Assembly (NCBI GenBank): GCA_033391075.1
Contig: JAWPMV010000001.1
Coordinates: forward strand, 7,750,001-7,814,000
DNA: 64,000 bases
From: Bacteroidia bacterium
Lineage (GTDB): Bacteria; Bacteroidota; Bacteroidia; J057
Direction of reading: 5' to 3'
Each line of letters starts with the position of its first letter. Position 1 is the stretch's first letter. Shown piece after piece: positions 7,736 through 16,724 of this stretch. The notes beneath the pieces are model-generated. The model did not search any database, was not told the origin of the DNA, and saw only the letters and a list, made by a program, of their open reading frames with translations. A program made the position numbers and the translations under genes.

Positions 7736-9100
7736 TTATTTCGTCCCAGTCTCCGCTCTTCGGATTGCTCCGTAAATCATCTTCGTACAAGTATCAAAAT
7801 GCGGATCCACATTAGGATTGGGATTGCTTTGGGTCATGAGGAGAACCGTAAGGTCTTCGCTGGGATCAGACCAGTAGCGCGTCTTGAAGTATCCTCCCCA
7901 GCCAAAAGCTCCATCCTTCTCAGGATAGGTGGCATGCTCTGGAGTAGGAGAAATGGAAACGCCCAATCCATAGGGAAAATCATGAGACGTATTATTGGCG
8001 CACATGCGTTGTACGGTCGTATCATTGAGGATGCGGACTCCATTGAGTTCTCCACCATTGGTCAGCATGAGGGCGAAACGAGCGTAGTTCTCGGTAGTTC
8101 CGCAAAGTCCACCACCACCGCTGAAATAGGTCTTGGCTCCATTGACAGCAAAATTCATGAGGAGTTCGCCTGCAGAGTCTATCTGGGCCTCCGTAAAATC
8201 TGGATAAAGAGCCTTCACACCTTGTCTGGCAATTTGATCCGATTTAACGGCATTTCCCAAACCTCCTTCTTCTGAATAGGAGATAACCGGCAACATGCGA
8301 TCCCGGTAAGAATCTTCGAGGTAAAAACCAGTATCATCCATTCCCAGCGGATCGAAAATTCTTTCTTGCATGAACTGATCCAGTGGCATTCCGGAAAGAA
8401 CTTCCACCAAATAGCCCGTCATATCAATTCCTAAACCATAGGTCCATTTTTCTCCGGGTTGATGGAGTAAGGGAAGACCCGCGAGGGTTTTCATTTTATC
8501 GGCCAATACAAAAGGCTCCAGGCTCCAGGCATCATTTACACCTGCCTGGGCATACATGATGCCTGCTTCTGGCTGTACAAATCCATAGCCTAATCCAGAA
8601 CTGTGAGTGAGTAAATTGCGGACGGTTAGCTCACGATTAGCAGGAACGGTAGTTCGGCTATAATCTTCAGGATTGAGGCTATCCAAAACCTGGGTGTTGG
8701 CAAATTCGGGGATGTATTTGGAAACCGGATCATCCAGTTTGAATTTTCCTTCCTGATAAAGAATCATAGCCGCAACAGCAGTAACAGGCTTGGTCATAGA
8801 GGCCATGCGGAAGATTTGGCCTTCGCGTAAAGGCTGCTTTTTTTCCAAATCCTCAAAACCGATCCGACTGTTGTGAACAATCTTTCCCCCACGAATAACC
8901 ATAGCTTCAATACCTGGTAATTTCCCTTCATCTACCAAAGCTTGGGATACACTATCCATTTTGGCAAACATAGCTGCATCCATAGAGGCTTCGTCCGGAT
9001 TGCTGGCCGGAATCTCATAGCGAGCTACGGTTTCAGGAGTAGTTTTACAGGAAATAAGGAAAAAAAGAGGGGCGAGTACGAGTAGTAGCGTTCGTTTCAT
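7736..9100 (-). CDS. Serine beta-lactamase-fold hydrolase (class C / EstB type), lipoprotein
   Basis: 454 residues with a signal sequence ending in a lipobox (FLISC, Cys18). The SxxK catalytic motif is SMTK (Ser101, Lys104) in the expected place, followed by the family pattern KWTYGLGIDMTGYLVEVLSG; the usual YxN Tyr appears as Y-G-L. Members of Pfam Beta-lactamase (CubicO/EstB group) are esterases or peptidases; true beta-lactam resistance is unlikely. It probably acts in the periplasm or on the cell surface. The gene is convergent with the D-lactate-type dehydrogenase; pcm lies 51 bp upstream on the same strand. Confidence 0.9.
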   Translation of the reverse strand: MKRTLLLVLAPLFFLISCKTTPETVARYEIPASNPDEASMDAAMFAKMDSVSQALVDEGKLPGIEAMVIRGGKIVHNSRIGFEDLEKKQPLREGQIFRMASMTKPVTAVAAMILYQEGKFKLDDPVSKYIPEFANTQVLDSLNPEDYSRTTVPANRELTVRNLLTHSSGLGYGFVQPEAGIMYAQAGVNDAWSLEPFVLADKMKTLAGLPLLHQPGEKWTYGLGIDMTGYLVEVLSGMPLDQFMQERIFDPLGMDDTGFYLEDSYRDRMLPVISYSEEGGLGNAVKSDQIARQGVKALYPDFTEAQIDSAGELLMNFAVNGAKTYFSGGGGLCGTTENYARFALMLTNGGELNGVRILNDTTVQRMCANNTSHDFPYGLGVSISPTPEHATYPEKDGAFGWGGYFKTRYWSDPSEDLTVLLMTQSNPNPNVDPHFDTCTKMIYGAIRRAETGTK

Positions 9101-9151
9101 TTAGATGTAGATTTACACCTAAGTTAAGAAGGATATAGATAAAAATATAGA

Positions 9152-9802
9152 TCACTCTTCAAATCCATACTTCCCCCTCAGGGGCACAAAATGGAAATGA
9201 TCCAGTTTATGGATTTCAAATTCTCTTCGGCTGATCTTTTTCACCAAAGTCATTTGCTGCTGACTGAGGTTGCCGACGGGAAGGATCATCATGCCTCCGA
9301 TTTCCAATTGTTGCTTTAGGCTTTCGGGTATGCCGGGACTGGCGGCCGTAACAATGATGCGTTCGTAAGGTTGAAAGGTCGGCCAACCCATAGAGCCATC
9401 TCCTTTGTGGAGTTTAACTTTCAGACCCAGATTGTCTAGTCTTTCTTTCGCTTCCCTATGTAAACGGGCATCTATTTCTACGCTAAAGACCCGCATTCCC
9501 ATAGCTGCAAGAATCGCTGCCTGATAACCAGAACCTGTACCGACTTCCAGGATCTTCATTTTGGGTTTGAGATCAAGGCTATAGGTTTGGTAGGCAACAG
9601 TAAATGGTTGGCTAATGGTTTGTCCACTTTGAATGGGCAGGGCCTTATCCTCATAGGCTTCGTGCTGGAAGGCATTTTCTACAAATAAATGCCGGGGAAC
9701 TTTGGCAATAGCATCCAGAATCCGGGGATCATTGATTCCCTTCTCTTCCAATTCTTCAACAAGTCTGGCTCTTTGCCCTTTATGTTTATAAGTATCCAGC
9801 AA
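9152..9802 (-). CDS. pcm: Protein-L-isoaspartate O-methyltransferase
   Basis: 216 residues, normal family length. It carries the Pcm signature VPRHLFVENAFQHEAYEDK, the substrate-binding GQTISQPFTVAYQT and the SAM-binding motif ILEVGTGSGYQAAILA. The enzyme methylates L-isoaspartyl residues in aged proteins with SAM, starting their repair. The start is TTG: an in-frame stop lies 18 bp upstream, no ATG fits, and the N-terminal sequence (DTYKHKGQRARLVEEL) is already the conserved family start. It is divergent from gcvP, and the 157-bp gap must hold both promoters. Confidence 0.93.
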   Translation of the reverse strand: MLDTYKHKGQRARLVEELEEKGINDPRILDAIAKVPRHLFVENAFQHEAYEDKALPIQSGQTISQPFTVAYQTYSLDLKPKMKILEVGTGSGYQAAILAAMGMRVFSVEIDARLHREAKERLDNLGLKVKLHKGDGSMGWPTFQPYERIIVTAASPGIPESLKQQLEIGGMMILPVGNLSQQQMTLVKKISRREFEIHKLDHFHFVPLRGKYGFEE

Positions 9803-9889
9803 TTTTTTAGGAAAATTTTAATAGTCGCTGCCAATTTTTGAGGAGTACAAATCTAGCAATTCTTGGCTTCATAATTCGTCCAAATGAGT

Positions 9890-9897
9890 TAACTTTG
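9890..9897 (+). promoter_or_regulatory. Promoter -7 element TAACTTTG upstream of gcvP
   Basis: TAACTTTG fits TAnnTTTG exactly. A TTG at 9863-9865 could be the -33 element, though the 24-bp spacer is slightly long. Transcription would start near 9904, giving a leader of about 55 nt that includes a 16-codon ORF (9913-9963) whose stop overlaps the gcvP start as ATGA. Confidence 0.55.
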
Positions 9898-9959
9898 TGA
9901 AACTTTTTTCAGATGCAAAAAGTTAAGTTCTCAATCTCATCACTCGAACTTAAAAACAG

Positions 9960-12839
9960 ATGATCAAGCACCCCGATTTTTTTGTAGATCGCCATTTAGG
10001 ACCCACAGCTCAGGAACAGGAAAAAATGCTCAAAAGCCTGGGATTAGATTCTTTGGATGAGCTGGTAAATCAGACCATCCCCGGAAAGATCAGGCTGGAG
10101 AAAGAGCTTTCTCACAAAGAGGCTCTGAGTGAGTATGACTACCTGCAGATGCTGAAAGGGAAGGCTGCAAAAAATAAAATATTTCGCTCATATATTGGGC
10201 AAGGTTATTACGATTGTATCACGCCCTCTGTGATCCTTCGAAACATCTTTGAAAATCCCGGTTGGTATACCCAGTATACTCCATATCAGGCCGAGATTGC
10301 TCAAGGTCGATTGGAAGCTCTGTTAAACTTCCAGACCATGGTTTCTGACTTTACAGGACTGCCTGTTGCCAATGCATCCTTATTGGATGAGGGAACGGCT
10401 GCAGCTGAGGCTATGGCCATGACTTATGGGCAGAAAAAGAAAAAAGACAGAAAGTCTCAGGCCAATGTATTTCTGGTCGATGCCAATGCTTTCCCACAAA
10501 GCATAGAGGTAATTCAAACCCGTGCGGATGCTGCAGGTTTTGAAGTGCGCGTATCTGACCCTAAAGATTTTGTGATAAATGAAGAAGTATTCGCTGCTTT
10601 CATCCAATATCCCAATGCGGAAGGAGAAGCCAGGGAGTACAAAGAGCTAGCGGAAAAACTGCATGCGCAGAAGAGTTATCTGGTAGTAGCTTCTGATTTG
10701 ATGGCTTTGGCCATGTTGGAAGCTCCGGGAAGTTTTGGTGCTGATGTTGTTGTAGGTTCTGCTCAAAGATTTGGCGTGCCTATGGGATTCGGAGGCCCTC
10801 ATGCAGCTTTCTTTGCCACAAAAGAAGATTTCCTCCGCATGATCCCCGGTCGTATCATCGGAGTTTCCATTGATACAAATGAGAATCCTGCTTTGCGGAT
10901 GACCTTACAGACCCGCGAGCAGCATATAAAAAGAGACCGCGCTACTTCTAATATCTGTACCGCTCAGGCCTTATTGGCCATTATGGCTTCTATGTATGCC
11001 GTCTACCATGGGCCTGTCAGAATCAGAAAAATTGCAGAGCGTATCCATACCAATGCCGGTAATCTCTATAATGGATTGAAAGCATTGGGCATTACGGCTA
11101 AGCATAGTGCTTTCTTCGATACCTTAAGGATTGAGTTGAGTGATGCCCAAATGGGTTCTCTTAAAGAGAAAGCGCAGGCCAATCAGATGAATTTCTTTTA
11201 TGGAGAAGGGGAAGTTGGAATTGCGTTGGATGAAACGACAAGTGAAAAAGAGGTAAGAGAAATTTTGGGTCTTTTTGAGCACGTAAGTGGAACTTCTTTA
11301 AACGGATTCCAACAATCTACTGCGGCTGGAAGCTTCATTCCAGCTTCCTTGGCAAGAGGAGTAGATTACCTCAGCCATCCCATCTTTAATTCCTATCACT
11401 CTGAGACCGCGATGATGCGTTATCTCAAATTGTTGGAGAATAAGGACTTGTCTTTAACTCATGCGATGATCCCCTTAGGTTCATGTACCATGAAGTTGAA
11501 TGCAGCTACCGAATTGATGCCGGTAAGTTGGCCAGAGTTTGCTAAAATCCATCCCTTTGCTCCTAAAGATCAGAGTGAAGGTTATGCAGAGATCATTGAT
11601 GACCTGGGGAAAGACCTTTGCGAAATCACCGGTTTTGCCGGAATGTCTTTCCAGCCCAATTCAGGTGCGCAGGGAGAATATGCCGGACTGATGGTAATCA
11701 GAGCTTATCATCATGACAGAGGCGATCATCATAGAAATGTAGCCTTGATCCCTTCATCTGCTCACGGTACCAATCCGGCCAGTGCAGTTATGGCAGGGAT
11801 GAAAGTGGTGGTTACTGCTTGTGATGAAATGGGCAATATCGATATGGATGATCTTCGGGCGAAAGCAGAAGCACATAGCGAAAACCTTTCCTGCCTGATG
11901 GTTACCTATCCTTCTACGCATGGCGTATTTGAGGAATCCATCATGGATATATGTGAGCTGATCCACCAACATGGAGGGCAAGTGTATATGGATGGAGCCA
12001 ATATGAATGCACAGGTTGGGCTGACAAGTCCCGGAAGGATCGGAGCGGATGTTTGCCACCTGAATTTGCATAAAACATTTTCTATTCCACATGGAGGTGG
12101 AGGCCCGGGTATGGGACCTATTGGGGTTGCCGAGCATTTGGTGCCTTTCCTTCCGGGGCATGGATTGGCTGAGTATGGAGGAGATAAATCTATTTCTGCG
12201 CTTTCAGCGGCTCCATTTGGAAGTGCAAGTATTCTCTTGATTTCCTATGCTTATGTGAAACTGCTGGGCAGTGAGGGGTCAAGAAAAGCTACTGAGTATG
12301 CCATTCTTAATGCCAACTACATGAAGAATCGCCTGGAAGAGCACTATCCGGTCCTTTTTCAAGGAAGCAATGGCAGAGTAGCACATGAGTTTATACTCGA
12401 TCTGAGAGAGTTTAAACACAAGCTGGGGCTGGAAGTAGATGATATCACCAAGCGATTGATTGACTATGGTTTCCATGCGCCTACAGTTTCCTGGCCCGTT
12501 CCCGGAACGATCATGATTGAGCCTACAGAAAGTGAGCCTCTATCTGAACTGGATAGGTTCTGTGATGCGATGATTGCTATCAGAGAAGAGATCAAAGAGA
12601 TCGATATGGGCATAGCGGATGCAGAGGACAATGTGCTAAAACATTCTCCACATACCCTGGCTGAAATTACAACAGATGACTGGCAACATGCTTATTCTCG
12701 TGAAAAAGCAGCCTTCCCGGTCGCGAGCTTACGATTAATGAAATTCTGGCCAGCAGTGGCAAGGGTGAACAATACCTTCGGAGACAGAAATGTAGTCTGT
12801 ACTTGTCCGCCCCTTGAGGCCTATATGGAAGAAGTATAA
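9960..12839 (+). CDS. gcvP: Glycine dehydrogenase (aminomethyl-transferring), P-protein
   Basis: 959 residues, the full-length single-chain form in which both halves (GcvPA and GcvPB in other lineages) are fused. The PLP lysine is K705 in NLHKTFSIPHGGGGPGMGPIGV; the upstream SSAHGTNPASAVMAGM and the N-terminal SFYxDCG-equivalent region (SYIGQGYYDCITPSVI) also match. With GcvT, GcvH and lipoamide dehydrogenase it decarboxylates glycine and feeds one-carbon units to THF. The other gcv genes are not in the window. The gene is followed by a strong bidirectional terminator. Its promoter element is listed separately. Confidence 0.98.
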   Translation: MIKHPDFFVDRHLGPTAQEQEKMLKSLGLDSLDELVNQTIPGKIRLEKELSHKEALSEYDYLQMLKGKAAKNKIFRSYIGQGYYDCITPSVILRNIFENPGWYTQYTPYQAEIAQGRLEALLNFQTMVSDFTGLPVANASLLDEGTAAAEAMAMTYGQKKKKDRKSQANVFLVDANAFPQSIEVIQTRADAAGFEVRVSDPKDFVINEEVFAAFIQYPNAEGEAREYKELAEKLHAQKSYLVVASDLMALAMLEAPGSFGADVVVGSAQRFGVPMGFGGPHAAFFATKEDFLRMIPGRIIGVSIDTNENPALRMTLQTREQHIKRDRATSNICTAQALLAIMASMYAVYHGPVRIRKIAERIHTNAGNLYNGLKALGITAKHSAFFDTLRIELSDAQMGSLKEKAQANQMNFFYGEGEVGIALDETTSEKEVREILGLFEHVSGTSLNGFQQSTAAGSFIPASLARGVDYLSHPIFNSYHSETAMMRYLKLLENKDLSLTHAMIPLGSCTMKLNAATELMPVSWPEFAKIHPFAPKDQSEGYAEIIDDLGKDLCEITGFAGMSFQPNSGAQGEYAGLMVIRAYHHDRGDHHRNVALIPSSAHGTNPASAVMAGMKVVVTACDEMGNIDMDDLRAKAEAHSENLSCLMVTYPSTHGVFEESIMDICELIHQHGGQVYMDGANMNAQVGLTSPGRIGADVCHLNLHKTFSIPHGGGGPGMGPIGVAEHLVPFLPGHGLAEYGGDKSISALSAAPFGSASILLISYAYVKLLGSEGSRKATEYAILNANYMKNRLEEHYPVLFQGSNGRVAHEFILDLREFKHKLGLEVDDITKRLIDYGFHAPTVSWPVPGTIMIEPTESEPLSELDRFCDAMIAIREEIKEIDMGIADAEDNVLKHSPHTLAEITTDDWQHAYSREKAAFPVASLRLMKFWPAVARVNNTFGDRNVVCTCPPLEAYMEEV

Positions 12840-12842
12840 CAT

Positions 12843-12871
12843 AAAAAAGCCCCTCATCGAGGGGCTTTTTT
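12843..12871. terminator. Bidirectional intrinsic terminator between gcvP and tesB
   Basis: A perfect GCCCCTC / GAGGGGC stem with an ATC loop is flanked by six A's on the left and six T's on the right, so it works on both strands. It serves gcvP (+) and the convergent thioesterase gene (-). Confidence 0.95.
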
Positions 12872-12876
12872 ATGCG

Positions 12877-13800
12877 TTATTTTTTATTCTTATCCTTCAC
12901 TACCCGTATCAATCCTTCCTGGGTAACCGAAGCAACGAGGATTCCCTCCTGATTGAAAATACTTCCCCTCGTAAAGCCCCTTGCGTTAGAGGCACTGGGA
13001 CTGTCTATCGCATATAGCAACCACTCATCCGAACGGAAGTTGCGGTGAAACCACATGGCGTGGTCAATGCTGGCAATGATGATCTTTTCCTTGTAGAAGG
13101 AAAGGTTATGGGGTAGCATGGCCGAGGTCAATAAATTGAAATCGGAAGCATAGGCTACCAGGTAACGATGCAAGGCATGATTGTCTGCGGCCACCTTGCC
13201 ATTTGCCCGAAACCATACATGCTTAAAGGGAGGTCTTTTTCCGGGATTAAAGGGATTGATGTCTTCAACAGGTCTGATCTCAATGGGCCAGTCCTTTCTT
13301 TTGAACACGGAGGAAATCTCAAGGCCTTCTTTTTCCCATTTGGTTATGGATTCCTGATAGCTGGCCAATGATTCCGGATGGGGAACATTGAGCATATTGA
13401 TCTGATGTTCGGCACCTTCCTCTTCGATCTGAAAAGAAGCCGCCATATTGAAGATCGGCCTTCCATGCTGAACGGCGACAACCCTTCTGGTCGTAAAACT
13501 CCTACCGTCTCGGATGGTATCTACTTCGTACACAATAGGAGCTTTGATGTCTCCGGGAAGAATGAAATAGGCATGCATAGAATGCGCCAATCTGTCTTTC
13601 GGAACGGTGCGAGTAGCTGCATTGAGTGCCTGAGCCAATACCTGTCCACCAAAGACTGATCGGCTGCCAATGTCTATGGTATTTCCCCGGAAAATATTCT
13701 CTTCAATCTTTTCCAGTTCCAGGGTATTTATCAGAAAATCTAAGGGATTCATAATTGGGTTTGCTGAAGATGAACTAGCCATTTTGATTTTCTTTTGCAT
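12877..13800 (-). CDS. tesB: Acyl-CoA thioesterase II
   Basis: 307 residues. The TesB double hotdog is recognised by LEKIEENIFRG near the start, FGGQVLAQAL in the first half, and the second-half core DHAMWFHRNFRSDEWLLY followed by SPSASNARGFTRGSIFNQEG. It hydrolyses medium- and long-chain acyl-CoAs to free fatty acids and CoA in the cytoplasm. Start choice is uncertain: codons 1, 7 and 17 (13800, 13782, 13752) are all ATG and the last matches the E. coli protein best; with the first two the gene overlaps the end of sufE, which suggests translational coupling in a sufE-tesB transcript. Confidence 0.93.
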   Translation of the reverse strand: MQKKIKMASSSSANPIMNPLDFLINTLELEKIEENIFRGNTIDIGSRSVFGGQVLAQALNAATRTVPKDRLAHSMHAYFILPGDIKAPIVYEVDTIRDGRSFTTRRVVAVQHGRPIFNMAASFQIEEEGAEHQINMLNVPHPESLASYQESITKWEKEGLEISSVFKRKDWPIEIRPVEDINPFNPGKRPPFKHVWFRANGKVAADNHALHRYLVAYASDFNLLTSAMLPHNLSFYKEKIIIASIDHAMWFHRNFRSDEWLLYAIDSPSASNARGFTRGSIFNQEGILVASVTQEGLIRVVKDKNKK

Positions 13801-14206
13801 GCATGGCTATGGCATAGTACTTCATTTGCTTAAGCATGGCATTGAGGCCATTGGAGCGATTGGGCGAAAGGTGCTCACGAACTCCGATCCTATCCAGAAA
13901 AGATAAATCTGCGTCCATAATCTCTTTTGCGCTGTGGTTGCTCAGCACCTTCACCAGCATAGCAATAAGGCCTTTGGTAATGATTGCATCACTATCCGCC
14001 AGAAACTTCACCTTGCTACCCTCTTGTTCGGCATGCAGCCAAACTTTCGACTGACAACCTCTTACAATATGCTCCTCATCCTTATACTCATCCGGCATGG
14101 GCTCCAATTCACGACCCAGCTCGATCAGGTGGGTGTATTTATCCATCCAATCCTCCAGGAAATCAAATTCCTCAACTAACTCTTCTGATAATTCTGCTAT
14201 GCTCAT
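13775..14206 (-). CDS. sufE: SufE-type cysteine desulfurase sulfur acceptor
   Basis: About 143 residues from the ATG at 14206; a TTG 15 bases upstream is possible but less likely. The SufE core is clear: YTHLIELGRELEPMPDEYK, then the catalytic Cys in VRGCQSKVWL, then the C-terminal helix with FLDRIGVREHLSPNRSNGL. It accepts persulfide sulfur from SufS and passes it to the SufBCD scaffold for Fe-S cluster assembly. The rest of the suf genes are not nearby. Its 3' end overlaps the longest form of tesB. Confidence 0.95.
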   Translation of the reverse strand: MSIAELSEELVEEFDFLEDWMDKYTHLIELGRELEPMPDEYKDEEHIVRGCQSKVWLHAEQEGSKVKFLADSDAIITKGLIAMLVKVLSNHSAKEIMDADLSFLDRIGVREHLSPNRSNGLNAMLKQMKYYAIAMHAKENQNG

Positions 14207-14230
14207 CTGAATTTTTTGCAAATATAGTAA

Positions 14231-14355
14231 AAGTGTTAACGTGTGAGGGGGTTAGAGTGTTTGGGTATAGCGTGCGGTAGTGTTGTAGTTGCTAGAATTT
14301 AATTAGCTTTAAAATAATTCAACCCTAACACTACCGCACTATAACACCTTAACAC
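14231..14355. repeat. Octamer-phased inverted repeat element, copy 3
   Basis: The left arm (14231-14290) reads in 8-bp words such as AAGTGTTA, ACGTGTGA, GAGTGTTT and AGTGTTGT; the right arm (14321-14355) reads CTAACACT, ACCGCACT, ATAACACC, TTAACACG. GCGGTAGTGTT on the left pairs with AACACTACCGC on the right. It fills most of the gap between the divergent sufE and methyltransferase genes, so it lies in the promoter region of both. Confidence 0.75.
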
Positions 14356-14363
14356 GTCCTCCC

Positions 14364-15131
14364 ATGCGCATTCACTTGTTCGAATTTGAAGATCAGCCCT
14401 GGTTTCCGAAGATCATTCGGGACTATATGACAGACTTTCTTCAGTTTGCCGCCAAGGTTTTTGATATCTATAAAGGGATCACGGATATTATTGTGAGAGG
14501 TGTCAAAGCTTCTGGCGAAAATCAGATCATTGATATGGGAGCCGGTGGGGGAGGAGGTTGGATTAAATTGGCTGTACAGGTCCAGCGAGAAATTCCGGAT
14601 ATCAAGATTACCCTGACAGATTTTTATCCCAATGTAGAGGCTTTCGAAAAGATGAAGGCGAATAATAAAGCCATCGATTTTCTTTCGACTCCGGTGGACG
14701 CACGTGCTGTTGATCCGAAATTGAGGGGATTGCGTACACAGTTTATTTCCCTGCACCATTTTCGCCCGGCAGATGCTCAAAAAATCTTGCAAAATGCCGT
14801 TGATGCAAAATCTCCTATAGCCATTTTCGAAGCTCAGGAAAGGAGTATTCCCAATTTCATTTCCATGATCATTGCTCCCATCAATGTCCTGGTGATGACT
14901 CCCTTTATCAGACCTTTTAAACTAGGGCGTATCATTTTTACCTACCTCATTCCTATCGTACCCCTCATTACCTTATGGGACGGTTTGGTGTCTGTGCTTC
15001 GGACCTATTCCCCTAAAGAATTGAACGGACTCATCTCTCAATTGGAAAATGGAGATAGTTTTGACTGGGAGATCGACAGGGTGAAGTCTGGTCCCGCCAA
15101 GATTCTGTATTTACTGGGAACGCCTAAATAG
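14364..15131 (+). CDS. SAM-dependent methyltransferase-like protein with hydrophobic segments
   Basis: 255 residues. A class I methyltransferase motif I is seen (IIDMGAGGGGGWIKLA, about 54-69), then an acidic end of beta 2 (TLTDFYP). The fold is followed by two long hydrophobic stretches (about 170-190 and 195-220) that could anchor it to the membrane. Substrate unknown. The start codon lies immediately after an octamer-phased repeat, and the 3' end is convergent with the pseudouridine synthase gene with a 7-bp gap. Confidence 0.75.
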   Translation: MRIHLFEFEDQPWFPKIIRDYMTDFLQFAAKVFDIYKGITDIIVRGVKASGENQIIDMGAGGGGGWIKLAVQVQREIPDIKITLTDFYPNVEAFEKMKANNKAIDFLSTPVDARAVDPKLRGLRTQFISLHHFRPADAQKILQNAVDAKSPIAIFEAQERSIPNFISMIIAPINVLVMTPFIRPFKLGRIIFTYLIPIVPLITLWDGLVSVLRTYSPKELNGLISQLENGDSFDWEIDRVKSGPAKILYLLGTPK

Positions 15132-15138
15132 AAATGCA

Positions 15139-15846
15139 TTAAAAGGGCTTTTTCCATTCCATATAATCAATGGCAGCCTGTATATGTGGGGCAAGTTGGG
15201 GACTAAATAGCTGAACTTGTTCATCGTTTTCTGGATGAGCAAATTCCAGTTTATAGGCCTGAAGCATAAGACCTGGAAGCTGAAATTCGTCTCTCCACAA
15301 ACGGTTGTGATCTCGAACGCCATGTTTTTTGTCTCCGAGAATAGGGTGATGCTCGTAGGAAAGGTGTCTGCGAATCTGATGTCTCCTCCCGGTTAGCGGA
15401 TGAACTTTTAATAAAGAATAGCGAACACTTTCAAATTCTCCTATAGGTATGGGCAATTCCTTTTGGGCGAGGGTCCAGAAATGGGTTTCGGCAGCTTGAA
15501 ATTTGCGGGTGGGTTTTTTCCTGAGTTCCCGATCTATTTTTCCTTCTGCTTCAGCTAAACCTCGAACGATGCAGACATATTCTTTGTTCACCCTTTTTTC
15601 TGCAAAAGCGCGCATCATCACATTGGCGGCTTCTTTTGTGAGGGCGAATATCATCACGCCTGCTGTAGCTCTGTCTAATCGATGCACAGGATAGAGGTGT
15701 TTTTTTAGCTGGCGACTCAGGAGATTGAGGAGATTCTCAAATTCCCTTTGGGTGTACTCGTTTCGATGAACGATCATGCCTGCCGGTTTGTCAACTGCTA
15801 CGATGTGTTCATCCAAATGCAGGATGTTTAGTTCGGGGACCTCCAT
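15139..15846 (-). CDS. truC: RluA-family pseudouridine synthase, TruC-like
   Basis: 235 residues without an S4 domain. The catalytic motif is HRLDRATAGVMIFA with Asp58, and HPLTGRRHQIRRHLSYEHHPILGD is the family's second signature. The short form with the RRHLSYE...HPI.GD pattern is typical of TruC, which makes pseudouridine 65 in tRNA; related RluA-type rRNA enzymes cannot be excluded. Confidence 0.88.
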   Translation of the reverse strand: MEVPELNILHLDEHIVAVDKPAGMIVHRNEYTQREFENLLNLLSRQLKKHLYPVHRLDRATAGVMIFALTKEAANVMMRAFAEKRVNKEYVCIVRGLAEAEGKIDRELRKKPTRKFQAAETHFWTLAQKELPIPIGEFESVRYSLLKVHPLTGRRHQIRRHLSYEHHPILGDKKHGVRDHNRLWRDEFQLPGLMLQAYKLEFAHPENDEQVQLFSPQLAPHIQAAIDYMEWKKPF

Positions 15847-15889
15847 TGCGGCAAGTTAGTCAAATATCTAGTCTGAGAAACATTCGCCG

Positions 15890-15929
15890 ATAAAATGAAA
15901 AGGCATCCTTCAAAATCATGAAGGATGCC
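15890..15929 (-). terminator. Intrinsic terminator of the secreted-protein gene
   Basis: Perfect 11-bp stem GGCATCCTTCA / TGAAGGATGCC with a six-base loop (15902-15929). Read on the minus strand it is followed by TTTTCATTTTA. It lies 43 bp past the stop of the gene at 15973-16611. Confidence 0.85.
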
Positions 15930-15930
15930 T

Positions 15931-15960
15931 ATTGCACATATGCCTATTGCACATATGCTT
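15931..15960. repeat. 15-bp direct duplication
   Basis: ATTGCACATATGCCT (15931-15945) and ATTGCACATATGCTT (15946-15960) are adjacent near-identical copies between the terminator and the stop codon at 15973. It looks like a recent local duplication. Confidence 0.85.
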
Positions 15961-15972
15961 ATTTTAGCTCAA

Positions 15973-16611
15973 TTACTTGATGTATAGTTTTTTATCAGGG
16001 CAAGCTTTGTAGAAAATATAAGCATTATTTCCAGTTTTGGTTATCGGCCACATACTTTCGTCCCAATCTCCTCTTGGTACTCTCCCTCCACATAAACCAT
16101 AATGGTTAGGGTTTCCACTTCCTCCTAATCTCGCTTCGAATGTTCCAAGAATGTAGCTGGTAGGAGTGATATAGGCTCCACCGTTTTTAATCCTTACTTT
16201 GACCTCTGCATTATCCCCAGTTAAGGATATCAATTCCATTTCAGATTCTCCGCAGACTATTTTAGATTCAGATTTGAAGGATAACGTTTGATCACATCGT
16301 TTAGGACTAAAAGAAGGATTGTCTCCGGTGATTCTAAAATACCAAATCTCTTCATCTCTTCCGTCGGGCAATGCGCTTCCATCATGCGCTCCACCTACAT
16401 GTGCTTCCCCGGTAACTGTGATATCGATCATGTCAAAAATATTGGATCTCGGCAAAATTGCAGCACCTCCAAAAGGTCCTCTTACAAACATGGCAATATT
16501 TTCTCCATCCTTACTCTTTATTTCATACTCGAAATTTCCACAGCTGATTGTCTGAGCAAAAGAACTTAGGGCAAAAAATAGGATTGCTGATAAGATCAAA
16601 AGACGTTTCAT
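15973..16611 (-). CDS. Secreted Cys-containing protein of unknown function
   Basis: 212 residues with a signal peptide ending SSFAQ. The mature protein has two similar halves, each opening with a Cys-containing strand (ISCGNFEYEI at about 22; IVCGESEMEL at about 119), each carrying an I.S.DGEN/LTGDNAEV-like segment and a GGA-rich segment (GPFGGAAILP; KNGGAYITP), each ending near a W.ITG or WPITKTG motif. So it appears to be an internal duplication. Six Cys residues remain after cleavage, probably disulfide-bonded in the periplasm or outside. I do not recognise the family. Upstream is a LytTR-type direct repeat, and downstream a clear terminator, so it is monocistronic. Confidence 0.75.
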   Translation of the reverse strand: MKRLLILSAILFFALSSFAQTISCGNFEYEIKSKDGENIAMFVRGPFGGAAILPRSNIFDMIDITVTGEAHVGGAHDGSALPDGRDEEIWYFRITGDNPSFSPKRCDQTLSFKSESKIVCGESEMELISLTGDNAEVKVRIKNGGAYITPTSYILGTFEARLGGSGNPNHYGLCGGRVPRGDWDESMWPITKTGNNAYIFYKACPDKKLYIK

Positions 16612-16724
16612 AATTACTCTTTGTTGAATTGATATTGCCTACTCTCTTAGGGATTTTCGGCTTTCTCCTTGGCGCCTTATTAGTATAACTGCCAAGGTTT
16701 TAAATTCATGCTTTCGAATAGTTT

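Noticed and set aside
7517-8275. 252-codon plus-strand ORF
   Set aside because: It begins in an octamer repeat, crosses the TGTCATTGCGA palindrome and then runs antisense to the well-supported serine hydrolase; its translation has no recognisable domain.
7736-9100. Antibiotic-resistance beta-lactamase
   Set aside because: The fold and SxxK motif fit, but the EstB/CubicO-type pattern and lipoprotein anchor point to an esterase or peptidase.
12814-13017. 67-codon plus-strand ORF after gcvP
   Set aside because: It spans the bidirectional terminator and is antisense to tesB.
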